Positions 1 through 5,333 of a stretch of DNA of 7,604 nt are shown here, piece by piece. The first letter of the stretch is position 1, and every line of letters starts with the position of its first letter. Under the pieces are notes generated by a model. That model saw only the letters and a program-made list of their open reading frames with translations, had not been told where the DNA came from and searched no databases. The DNA lies in contig URQA01000117.1 in assembly GCA_900549885.1 (NCBI GenBank), positions 1-7,604 of the forward strand. The letters are read 5' to 3'. This DNA comes from an uncultured Eubacteriales bacterium. Its GTDB lineage: Bacteria; Bacillota; Clostridia; Oscillospirales; Oscillospiraceae. The position numbers were made by a program, and so were the translations under genes.

Positions 1-22
1 GGGGCGGCCATTAGGCCGCCCC
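1..22 (-). terminator. Perfect hairpin downstream of mnmA, probable terminator cut by the window edge
   Basis: Positions 1-9 and 14-22 are perfectly complementary GC-rich arms around a 4-nt loop (ATTA on the plus strand). The hairpin lies 52 bases past the mnmA stop codon, so it could end that transcript on the minus strand. The T-run needed for an intrinsic terminator would lie left of position 1 and cannot be seen; on the plus strand the hairpin is not followed by Ts. The remaining bases, 23-73, hold no gene; a weaker 5-bp inverted repeat (24-28 with 44-48) is the only other structure seen. Confidence 0.5.
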
Positions 23-73
23 CGGCGCTTATCCGTCGCTTTGGCGCCCCGTCCCCCCTTCGCCCTTTCTCAA

Positions 74-1117
74 TCAAGGCTGGGACGATTGGATCCAGGC
101 GCTTCCCAGCACCATGTCCCCGTCATAGAACACTGCCAGCTGCCCTGGCGTGGGGGCCCGGGCGGGGCGCTCCATGTGCAGCTCCACTTGGCCGTCCCCC
201 AGGGGGAATACCCGGGCCGCATCCTCCCGCTTGGAGTGGCGCAGCCGGACGGAAACCGTCCGGGGACCGTCTAACGGGGTGTCCCCCAGCCAGTTGAGCC
301 GGGTACACTCCACCACACTGGCGTAAAGCCCCTCCCCGTGGGAGAGAACCACCTCATTGGTTTCTGGCCGAATGGCCGCCACGAACAGCCGTCCGGTGGA
401 TGAGATACCTAGTCCCCGGCGCTGACCCAGGGTATAGTGGTGGATACCCTTGTGCTCCCCCAGCACCCGGCCCTCCAGGTCTACGAACTTTCCCGGCGGG
501 GGGGTTCCTCCCCGCCGGTCCAGCCAGGCGGCGTAATCGTTGTCCGGAATGAAACAGATCTCCATGGAGTCGGGCCGCCGGGCAGCGGACAGATCGCTCG
601 CCTCCGCCTGAGCCCGGGTGCACATTTTTTCCACATCCCCCAAAGGAAAGCGCACCCGCCCCAGCATATCCCGGGGCAGGCGGGCCAGCATATAGCTCTG
701 GTCGTTGGCTGGCCTGCCTCGAAGCAGCAGCGGCCCGCCGTCCGCCCCCTGGCTTACCCGGGCATAATGCCCGGTGGCCACATAGGCGGCTCCCAGCTCA
801 TCGGCCAGGGCCATCAGGGCGGGAAACTTCACTGTCCGGTTGCACCGGGCGCAGGGCAGGGGGGTACGCCCGGCCAGATAGTCGGCGTAAAAAGGGCGAC
901 ACACCTGCTCCTCCAGCTGTTGGGAGATATCCCGGACGTAGAAGGGCAGGCCCAACTCCTCCGCCGTCTCTCGGGCCGCCTCCGCTCCCCCCAGGCCGAT
1001 GTCCAAATAGAGGGCGTGGACCTCATATCCCTGCTCCCGCAGCCGCAGGGCCGCCACCGACGAGTCCACCCCGCCGGACAGCCCCAGCACTACCTTTTGA
1101 CGGTCCGTTCCGCTCAT
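74..1117 (-). CDS. mnmA: tRNA-specific 2-thiouridylase MnmA
   Basis: A 347-residue cytoplasmic enzyme that activates C2 of the wobble uridine (U34) of Lys, Glu and Gln tRNAs with ATP and inserts sulfur supplied by a cysteine desulfurase relay. Seen directly: the N-terminal PP-loop SGGVDSS at residues 14-20, ATGHYAR at about 114-120, the substrate segment DQSYMLARL at 139-147, and HYTLGQRRGLGI at 227-238, all family signatures. The two catalytic cysteines are present: C92 in the CNRTVKF motif and C188 in MEICFIPD. C89 gives an extra CxxC with C92, as in many Firmicutes members. The length is slightly below the E. coli enzyme (368 residues) but no core motif is missing. The ATG at 1117 is preceded by AGGTGG at good spacing and by its own promoter. 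The gene stands alone here, divergent from the exporter operon. The assignment is very secure. Confidence 0.97.
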   Translation of the reverse strand: MSGTDRQKVVLGLSGGVDSSVAALRLREQGYEVHALYLDIGLGGAEAARETAEELGLPFYVRDISQQLEEQVCRPFYADYLAGRTPLPCARCNRTVKFPALMALADELGAAYVATGHYARVSQGADGGPLLLRGRPANDQSYMLARLPRDMLGRVRFPLGDVEKMCTRAQAEASDLSAARRPDSMEICFIPDNDYAAWLDRRGGTPPPGKFVDLEGRVLGEHKGIHHYTLGQRRGLGISSTGRLFVAAIRPETNEVVLSHGEGLYASVVECTRLNWLGDTPLDGPRTVSVRLRHSKREDAARVFPLGDGQVELHMERPARAPTPGQLAVFYDGDMVLGSAWIQSSQP

Positions 1118-1151
1118 TTAGGACCACCTGCCTTTCCTTCCGTTTTAATAT

Positions 1152-1180
1152 AGTATACCATAAAGACGACTTTTTTTCCA
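1152..1180 (-). promoter_or_regulatory. Putative sigma-A type promoter of mnmA
   Basis: Read on the minus strand, TGGAAA (plus 1175-1180, 4 of 6 matches to TTGACA) is followed after exactly 17 bases by TATACT (plus 1152-1157, 5 of 6 matches to TATAAT). The predicted start would be near 1145, about 28 bases upstream of the mnmA ATG. The -35 end lies only 8 bases from the first TTGACA of the divergent operon promoter, so the two promoters sit back to back and could influence each other. Confidence 0.6.
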
Positions 1181-1187
1181 TTCCCTC

Positions 1188-1216
1188 TTGACAACTGAGT
1201 TTGACAATGATATATT
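1188..1216 (+). promoter_or_regulatory. Promoter of the microprotein-XRE-DUF3169-ABC operon
   Basis: A perfect -35 hexamer TTGACA (1188-1193) is followed after 17 bases by TATATT (1211-1216, 5 of 6 matches to TATAAT). The predicted transcription start falls near 1222-1224, which is the left edge of the perfect palindrome at 1222-1241. A second TTGACAAT copy (1201-1208) lies inside the spacer between the two hexamers. This is close to the strongest possible housekeeping promoter, so it is likely held off by a repressor. Confidence 0.7.
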
Positions 1217-1241
1217 GCATCTTGACAATGATAATTGTCAA
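1201..1241 (+). promoter_or_regulatory. Operator: palindrome plus direct repeat
   Basis: Positions 1222-1241 read TTGACAATGATAATTGTCAA, with perfect 8-bp arms and a GATA centre. The 12-base string TTGACAATGATA also occurs at 1201-1212, exactly 21 bp (two helical turns) upstream, where the right half-site is degenerate (ATTGCAT at 1214-1220). Further half-site-like strings are TTGACAA at 1188-1194 and CTGTCAA at 1256-1262. The repeats cover the promoter spacer and the predicted start site, the classic place for repression. The XRE protein encoded at 1383-1595 is the obvious candidate binder (inference). The GATAAT-rich core also partly resembles a Fur box, so a metalloregulator is an alternative. 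Confidence 0.6.
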
Positions 1242-1276
1242 AACGACAAACAAAGCTGTCAACGGGAGGGAGCCAC

Positions 1277-1378
1277 ATGCCCGCTGCCGTCTGGTTGGCC
1301 ATGATCGCCATGTTTCTCATCTTTCGGTCCTTGGGAAAGCAAGGCCGGGGTGAAAATGAGCGGGAGGGGAAGGGATGA
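1277..1378 (+). CDS. 33-residue single-span membrane microprotein, function unknown
   Basis: A short reading frame of 33 codons plus TGA. Its ATG follows a very strong Shine-Dalgarno run (GGGAGGGAG at 1264-1272, with GGAGGG ending 6 bases before the ATG). Residues 3-16 are a continuous hydrophobic stretch (AAVWLAMIAMFLIF), followed by R17, K21 and R24 and then a hydrophilic tail rich in G, E, K and R. By the positive-inside rule the tail should be cytoplasmic. The frame ends 4 bases before the ATG of the XRE regulator, so the two are probably translationally coupled. It could be a subunit or regulator of the exporter, a sensor that talks to the repressor, or only a leader peptide that sets expression of the downstream gene. 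I do not recognise a family. Support is the ribosome binding site, the membrane-segment pattern and the gene spacing. Confidence 0.6.
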   Translation: MPAAVWLAMIAMFLIFRSLGKQGRGENEREGKG

Positions 1379-1382
1379 GAAG

Positions 1383-1595
1383 ATGCCGCTGAAAAATCGT
1401 CTGAAGGAATACCGCGCCGCCCTGAACGTCAACCAGCAGGAGTTGGGGCGGCTGGCGGGGGTTTCCCGCCAGACCATCAGTCTGATCGAGCGGGGGGACT
1501 ACTCCCCGTCGGTAGCCTTGGCCCTCAAGCTGGCAAAGATCTGCAATGTCAAAGTGGAAGACATCTTTATCCTGGAGGAGGATGGGACTGTATGA
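1383..1595 (+). CDS. Small XRE-family helix-turn-helix transcriptional regulator
   Basis: A 70-residue protein that is almost entirely one Cro/CI-type HTH domain. Helix 2 and the recognition helix are visible in NQQELGRLAGVSRQTISLIERG (residues 17-38, split here by the turn around G26), followed by YSPSVALALKLAKICNVKVEDIF, the standard C-terminal half of this family. It has no sensor domain, as usual for these 65-75 residue regulators that sit with membrane-protein and ABC-exporter genes in Firmicutes. The ATG at 1383 is chosen because MPLKNRLKEYR matches the usual family start and AGGG lies 8 bases upstream; an in-frame GTG at 1350 and ATG at 1356 would add an atypical charged extension and overlap the microprotein. 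The stop overlaps the next ATG by 4 bases. It probably represses its own operon through the operator at 1201-1241 (inference). Confidence 0.9.
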   Translation: MPLKNRLKEYRAALNVNQQELGRLAGVSRQTISLIERGDYSPSVALALKLAKICNVKVEDIFILEEDGTV

Positions 1596-2386
1596 CCAAC
1601 CCCAACGACGAGATCCGGCAGGCCAACCGAAAGGCCCTGCCCAAATTTCTGCTGACTCTGTTTTGCGCCGCCCTGGTAGGGGGTGTCTTCGGATACTGCG
1701 CCGCCTTTTTCGGCCTGGACGGGATTGCCGATGGACTGAAGCAGGCGGGGGAGTATTTCTCCCTGTCCATCGCTCCCTGGCTGCTGGCCGCCTGTGCCGT
1801 TGGCCAGCCCCTGGTATGCATCCCCATGTACCTCCGGGCCAAGCGCCGCTTGGCCGGGTGGGACGGGGAGGACGAGACCGTGTCCGAGCAGGCCGACCAC
1901 GACCTGTCCATCCTGCTTCTGGTGTCCGCTATCTTCACCTTGGGCGGGATGTTCCTCCTGGGGGCCGCCTATGCCGGCCCTATCTTGGACGGGGATACGC
2001 CTCATGTGTTCAGCCTGGTGGGTGTGCCTGCCTTCTTCATCGTTACGATGGCAGAAGCCATTCTCATCCAGCAGCGCATCGTGGACCTGAGCAAGCGCAT
2101 GGCCCCGGAGAAGAAGGGCTCTGTCTATGACATACACTTCCAGAAGAAGTGGTTTGAAAGCTGCGATGAGGCGGAAAAGCTGATGGCCGGCCAGTGCGCC
2201 TATAAGGCCTACTCCGCCTCCACCAAGGCGTGCGCCGGCCTGTGGCTGGTGTTCACCCTGTCCGCCTTATTTCTAAGCACGGGGCTGCTTCCCATCCTGG
2301 CGGTGTGTCTCATCTGGGCTGTCAACCAGTGCGTGTACAGCTACTGGTCTATCAAATTGTCCGCATCCGGCACAAACATTCTTTGA
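1592..2386 (+). CDS. DUF3169 family integral membrane protein
   Basis: A 264-residue polytopic protein with about six predicted membrane spans, at residues 19-42, 58-82, 105-127, 139-161, 213-233 and 234-254. Between spans 4 and 5 is a conserved-looking soluble segment (KKGSVYDIHFQKKWFESC followed by DEAEK, then AYKAYSAS, residues 174-210) which, with the topology and the position after a small XRE gene, is the hallmark I associate with DUF3169. The family has no established biochemical role; proteins of this kind recur beside small HTH regulators, so a role in sensing membrane state or inactivating the repressor is plausible but unproven. The ATG overlaps the regulator stop (ATGA), with GGAGGAGG upstream, so the pair is translationally coupled. 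An 18-base gap holding AAAGGAG leads to the ATPase gene. Confidence 0.8.
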   Translation: MTNPNDEIRQANRKALPKFLLTLFCAALVGGVFGYCAAFFGLDGIADGLKQAGEYFSLSIAPWLLAACAVGQPLVCIPMYLRAKRRLAGWDGEDETVSEQADHDLSILLLVSAIFTLGGMFLLGAAYAGPILDGDTPHVFSLVGVPAFFIVTMAEAILIQQRIVDLSKRMAPEKKGSVYDIHFQKKWFESCDEAEKLMAGQCAYKAYSASTKACAGLWLVFTLSALFLSTGLLPILAVCLIWAVNQCVYSYWSIKLSASGTNIL

Positions 2387-2404
2387 GCAAAAGGAGCAAG
2401 CGAT

Positions 2405-3181
2405 ATGAACGAGATCTTACAGGTGCGGGGCCTGCGAAAGACCTTCCGGCTGTCCGCCAAACAGCAAAAGATCGAGCGAACGAAGGAAAAGGTCAAGGTG
2501 GCGGTGGATGACCTTTCCTTTTCCGCCCGCCGGGGGGAGATTTTCGGCCTGCTGGGCCCCAACGGCGCGGGCAAAACCACCACCCTGCGTATGCTGGCCA
2601 CCCTCATCAGGCCCGACGCCGGAGATGCCCTGGTGGACGGGGCCAGCATCGTCACTGAGCCGGAGCGGGTGCGGGAGCGGATCGGCTTTCTCACCAGTGA
2701 GCTGAAGCTGGAGGACTTTTTCACCCCCAACTATCTTTATGACTTCTTCTCCGACTTGCATCAAGTCCCCGACCAGATGCGGAAGCAGCGCAAGCAGGCC
2801 TTGTTCACCCGTTTCGGCATCGACCAATTCGCCGAGGTGAAGGTCGCCGACCTGTCCACCGGCATGAAACAGAAAGTGTCCCTCGTCATCTCCATCGTCC
2901 ACGACCCTGACATCATCATTTTTGACGAGCCCACCAACGGCCTGGATGTCATCACCGCTAAGGTGGTCACCGACTTCCTCCAGGAGCTGCGCACTCAGGG
3001 CAAGACTGTACTGGTGTCCACCCACATCTTCTCCCTGGTGGAAAAGCTGTGCGACCGGGTGGGGGTCATCATTGACGGCACCATGGCCCTGTGCGGCACC
3101 CTGGACGATGTGTGCCAGGGTCAAAATCTGGAGGACCGGTTCTTCCAACTGTATGTAGAGCGAAAGGGGGAGGGGGCATGA
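2405..3181 (+). CDS. ABC transporter ATP-binding protein, NatA-like
   Basis: A 258-residue ATPase that would power the membrane partner encoded directly downstream. Visible motifs: Walker A GPNGAGKT (51-58), the signature LSTGMKQK (150-157, in place of LSGGQ, as in NatA-type proteins), Walker B IIIFDEP with catalytic E175 (170-176), the D-loop GLD (179-181) and the switch histidine H207. The usual Q-loop position reads GFLTSELKLED (94-104), with no glutamine, also a NatA-group trait. A lysine-rich insert (about residues 17-32) separates the first beta strand from VAVDDLSF. NatA/NatB of Bacillus subtilis exports Na+; related pairs export peptides or drugs, so the substrate here is not defined. 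The stop overlaps the permease ATG (ATGA), which argues for a one-to-one complex. Confidence 0.93.
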   Translation: MNEILQVRGLRKTFRLSAKQQKIERTKEKVKVAVDDLSFSARRGEIFGLLGPNGAGKTTTLRMLATLIRPDAGDALVDGASIVTEPERVRERIGFLTSELKLEDFFTPNYLYDFFSDLHQVPDQMRKQRKQALFTRFGIDQFAEVKVADLSTGMKQKVSLVISIVHDPDIIIFDEPTNGLDVITAKVVTDFLQELRTQGKTVLVSTHIFSLVEKLCDRVGVIIDGTMALCGTLDDVCQGQNLEDRFFQLYVERKGEGA

Positions 3182-4347
3182 AAAACGGGATGCTCACCAT
3201 TTTCCGCAAGGAGCTGGCCCGCTTCTTCGGCGACAAGCGCACCGCCCTAGGCACCATCCTGCTGCCCGGCATTCTCATCTTCGCCGTGTACACCTTTATG
3301 GGCTCCGCCCTGTCCGACCAGTTCTCCGTGGATGAGGACTTCGTACCCACCATCCAGGCCATAAATCTGCCGGACTCTGTGGCCGCCTTGGCCGGCCAGG
3401 CAGGGTTGGATATTCAGGCCGCCGAAGGCACGGACCAGTCCAAGGCTCTCATCCGGGAGCAGGAGCTGGACCTTCTGGCGGTGTTCCCCGAGGGCTTTGA
3501 CAACCAGGTGGCCGCCTATGAGGTATCCTCCGGCGCACCCGCCCCGGCGGTGGAGCTGTACTACAATTCCGCCAGTGTCGATTCCTCCGCCGCCTATGAA
3601 ATGTTGTACACCCTGCTGGATGGGTACGAATCCTCTCTATCCAACAAGTTCGACATCAACTCCGGATCAGGCTCCTATGACCTGGCCACTGACGCGGACA
3701 CCGCCGGCACCTTCCTGTCTTCCATGATGCCTATGCTGCTGATGATCTTCCTGTTCTCCGGCTGCATGTCCACTGCCCCGGAATCCATCGCCGGTGAGAA
3801 GGAGCGGGGCACCATCGCCACCTTACTCATTACTCCCCTGAGGCGGCGGGACCTGGCCCTGGGCAAAATCTGCGCCTTGTCCATCATCGCCCTGCTCTCC
3901 GGCCTTTCCAGCACCGTGGGTACCCTGCTGTCCATGCCTACCCTCATGCAGATGGAGGGCAATGTGGGTGCCGCCTATACCCCAGTCCACTACCTGGCGC
4001 TGTGCCTCATCATCTTGTCCACGGTGCTGTTCATCGTGGCCTGCATCTCCCTCATCTCCGCCTTTGCCAAGACCATCAAAGAAGCCCAAACCTATGTCAC
4101 TCCCCTGATGATCCTGTCCATGGTGGTGGGGGTCACCGCCATGTTCGGCGGCGGAGCCAGTGCCCAGCTGTGGGCCTACTTCATCCCCTTCTACAACAGC
4201 GTCCAGGTCATGGTGGGCATCTTCGCCCTGGAGCTGAATTGGACCTATCTGCTCATCGCCGTAGCCTCCAATCTGGTATACACTGCCATCGGCGTGTGGG
4301 GTTTGACCCGGATGTTCAACAGCGAAAAGATCATGTTCCAGCGCTGA
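3178..4347 (+). CDS. ABC-2 type transporter permease, NatB-like
   Basis: A 389-residue membrane subunit, close to the length of NatB (about 386). Layout: a cytoplasmic N-terminus with an amphipathic start (IFRKELARFFGDKRTALG), a first span at about 23-45, a large extracytoplasmic domain of roughly 130 residues, then about five spans from residue 180 onward. The motif AGEKERGTIATLLITPLRR (205-223) is the coupling segment typical of ABC-2/NatB permeases that contacts the ATPase. The C-terminal MFNSEKIMF is also typical. The ATG at 3178 is preferred over an in-frame start further upstream at 3091 because it starts with the family-like MKNGMLTIFRKE, has GGGGGAGGGGG just before it, and overlaps the ATPase stop by 4 bases. 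The large external domain suggests substrate capture or partner contact outside the membrane. Last gene of the operon. Confidence 0.92.
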   Translation: MKNGMLTIFRKELARFFGDKRTALGTILLPGILIFAVYTFMGSALSDQFSVDEDFVPTIQAINLPDSVAALAGQAGLDIQAAEGTDQSKALIREQELDLLAVFPEGFDNQVAAYEVSSGAPAPAVELYYNSASVDSSAAYEMLYTLLDGYESSLSNKFDINSGSGSYDLATDADTAGTFLSSMMPMLLMIFLFSGCMSTAPESIAGEKERGTIATLLITPLRRRDLALGKICALSIIALLSGLSSTVGTLLSMPTLMQMEGNVGAAYTPVHYLALCLIILSTVLFIVACISLISAFAKTIKEAQTYVTPLMILSMVVGVTAMFGGGASAQLWAYFIPFYNSVQVMVGIFALELNWTYLLIAVASNLVYTAIGVWGLTRMFNSEKIMFQR

Positions 4348-4352
4348 TGCCA

Positions 4353-4380
4353 GCCCCGCCTCCCGTACGGGAGACGGGGC
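4353..4380 (+). terminator. Strong intergenic hairpin after the ABC operon (weak terminator or mRNA-end stabiliser)
   Basis: Positions 4353-4364 pair with 4369-4380, with one C/A mismatch (4359 with 4374) and a GTAC tetraloop; the inner 14 bases (4360-4373) are a perfect palindrome. It starts 6 bases after the permease stop. It lacks a T-run (CCTTGGCCCATTTGGG follows), so it is not a standard intrinsic terminator. It may slow polymerase, protect the 3' end of the exporter mRNA, or reduce read-through into rlmA. Confidence 0.45.
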
Positions 4381-4425
4381 CCTTGGCCCATTTGGGAACG
4401 CAGTCTTTGAAAAAGGAGAGAGCCC

Positions 4426-5244
4426 ATGAGTCTGTTCATCTGCCCCATCTGTGCCGCCCCGCTGGCACGGGAAGGGAATATCTACCGCTGTCCCGGCGGC
4501 CACAGCTATGACGTGGCCCGGTCGGGATATGTCCACCTGCTGCCCGCCAATAAAAAGCACTCTGCGGACCCGGGGGATGACCGGGAGATGACTGCCGCCC
4601 GCACCCGATTTCTGGATGGCGGTTGGTACTCCCCTCTGCGGCAGGCGCTGTGCGATCTGGCCCTGACCCACGCCGGCCCAAGCTACACCATTCTGGACGC
4701 CGGCTGCGGGGAGGGATACTATACCGAAAACCTTTTCTCTGTCTTTCATAACGCTGGCCGTTCCTTTCAGCTGGCGGGAGTGGACCTGTCCAAGAGCGCC
4801 CTGAAAAAAGCGGCCCGCCGGGTACCGGCGGGAGAATTTGCCGTGGCCTCAGTCTACCACCTGCCAGTGGCTGGGGCATCGGTGGACCTGCTGGTGGACT
4901 GCTTCGCCCCCCTGGCCCTGGACGAATACCGTCGGGTGCTGCGCCCCGGGGGAACGTTGCTCTATGTGGTTCCCGGTCCTCGGCATTTGATCGAGCTCAA
5001 ACGGGTGCTCTATGACCGTCCCTATGAAAACTTGGAGCAGGACATCCCCTACGACGGCTTCACGCCTCTGGGCGTCACCCCGGTGAACTGCCATTTTACC
5101 TTAGACCGGAAGTCGGCCCTGGACCTGTTCCGTATGACTCCCTACGCCTGGAAAACCCCCCGGGAGGGAGTCGCTCGGCTGGAGGCGCTGGACGCCCTGG
5201 AGGTGTCCGCCTGCTTCCGGATTCATGCCTTCCGGCGGGAGTGA
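4426..5244 (+). CDS. rlmA: 23S rRNA (guanine-N1)-methyltransferase RlmA
   Basis: A 272-residue cytoplasmic SAM-dependent enzyme that methylates N1 of a guanine in hairpin 35 of 23S rRNA (G745 for the Gram-negative RlmA-I type, G748 for the Gram-positive RlmA-II/TlrB type). The N-terminal zinc finger is complete: C6, C9, C22 and H26 in the pattern CPIC...CPGGHSYD. It is followed by the family block SGYVHLLPANKKHSADPGDD, then REMTAARTRFLD (rRNA-binding region). The SAM site is ILDAGCGEGYYT (89-100). VVPGPRHLIELK and the late FRMTPYAW are further RlmA hallmarks. Length equals the E. coli protein (about 269). AGGAG lies 7 bases before the ATG. In streptococci and Streptomyces this methylation alters tylosin or telithromycin sensitivity. 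Which guanine is modified here cannot be told from the sequence alone. It has no clear promoter and may depend on read-through from the exporter operon. Confidence 0.95.
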   Translation: MSLFICPICAAPLAREGNIYRCPGGHSYDVARSGYVHLLPANKKHSADPGDDREMTAARTRFLDGGWYSPLRQALCDLALTHAGPSYTILDAGCGEGYYTENLFSVFHNAGRSFQLAGVDLSKSALKKAARRVPAGEFAVASVYHLPVAGASVDLLVDCFAPLALDEYRRVLRPGGTLLYVVPGPRHLIELKRVLYDRPYENLEQDIPYDGFTPLGVTPVNCHFTLDRKSALDLFRMTPYAWKTPREGVARLEALDALEVSACFRIHAFRRE

Positions 5245-5266
5245 GGGACCAAACGTTAAAAAAAAT

Positions 5267-5295
5267 TTGCATTTTTCTAAAATTTCCCGTATTAT
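5267..5295 (+). promoter_or_regulatory. Putative promoter of the MATE gene
   Basis: TTGCAT (5267-5272, only the first three bases match TTGACA) is followed after 17 bases by TATTAT (5290-5295, 5 of 6 matches to TATAAT) in a locally AT-rich stretch (5254-5285) that contrasts with the GC-rich genes on either side. The predicted start is near 5302, inside the loop of the hairpin at 5279-5331, so a transcript from here would lack the hairpin's left arm. Confidence 0.5.
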
Positions 5296-5331
5296 GGTAT
5301 CACATTACCTTACGATGATACGGGAGATTTT
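5279..5331 (+). promoter_or_regulatory. Long inverted repeat covering the MATE -10 box and ribosome binding site
   Basis: Positions 5279-5299 pair with 5311-5331 over 21 positions with a single mismatch (5296 with 5314) and two G-T pairs; the loop is 11 bases. The left arm contains the -10 box TATTAT and the right arm contains GGGAG (5322-5326), the MATE Shine-Dalgarno sequence, with six Ts (5328-5333) running up to the ATG. In RNA coming from rlmA it would hide the ribosome binding site and resembles an intrinsic terminator. In DNA it could be an operator over the promoter. Confidence 0.6.
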
Positions 5332-5333
5332 TT

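Noticed and set aside
437..1153. Long plus-strand frame opposite mnmA
   Set aside because: It is a shadow in high-GC DNA: the product is low-complexity, rich in G, P, H and Q, without a recognisable domain, and mnmA on the other strand is complete.
1188..1262. CRISPR-like or phage-type repeat array
   Set aside because: The repeated units are 7-12 bases with irregular 13- and 21-base steps over only 75 bases, which fits operators and not a CRISPR array.
1350..1382. Longer start for the XRE regulator (GTG at 1350 or ATG at 1356)
   Set aside because: The extension is unlike the family N-terminus and overlaps the microprotein; the ATG at 1383 begins the usual HTH sequence with a suitable ribosome binding site.
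3091..3177. Longer start for the NatB-like permease
   Set aside because: It would overlap 91 bases of the ATPase gene and add a Gly/Pro-rich segment unlike the family; the ATG at 3178 has a strong ribosome binding site and an ATGA overlap.
5279..5331. Invertible promoter (phase-variation switch) or a small mobile repeat
   Set aside because: The loop is only 11 bases, too short for site-specific inversion of a promoter, and there is no nearby invertase or flanking target duplication; a second copy is not seen in the window.
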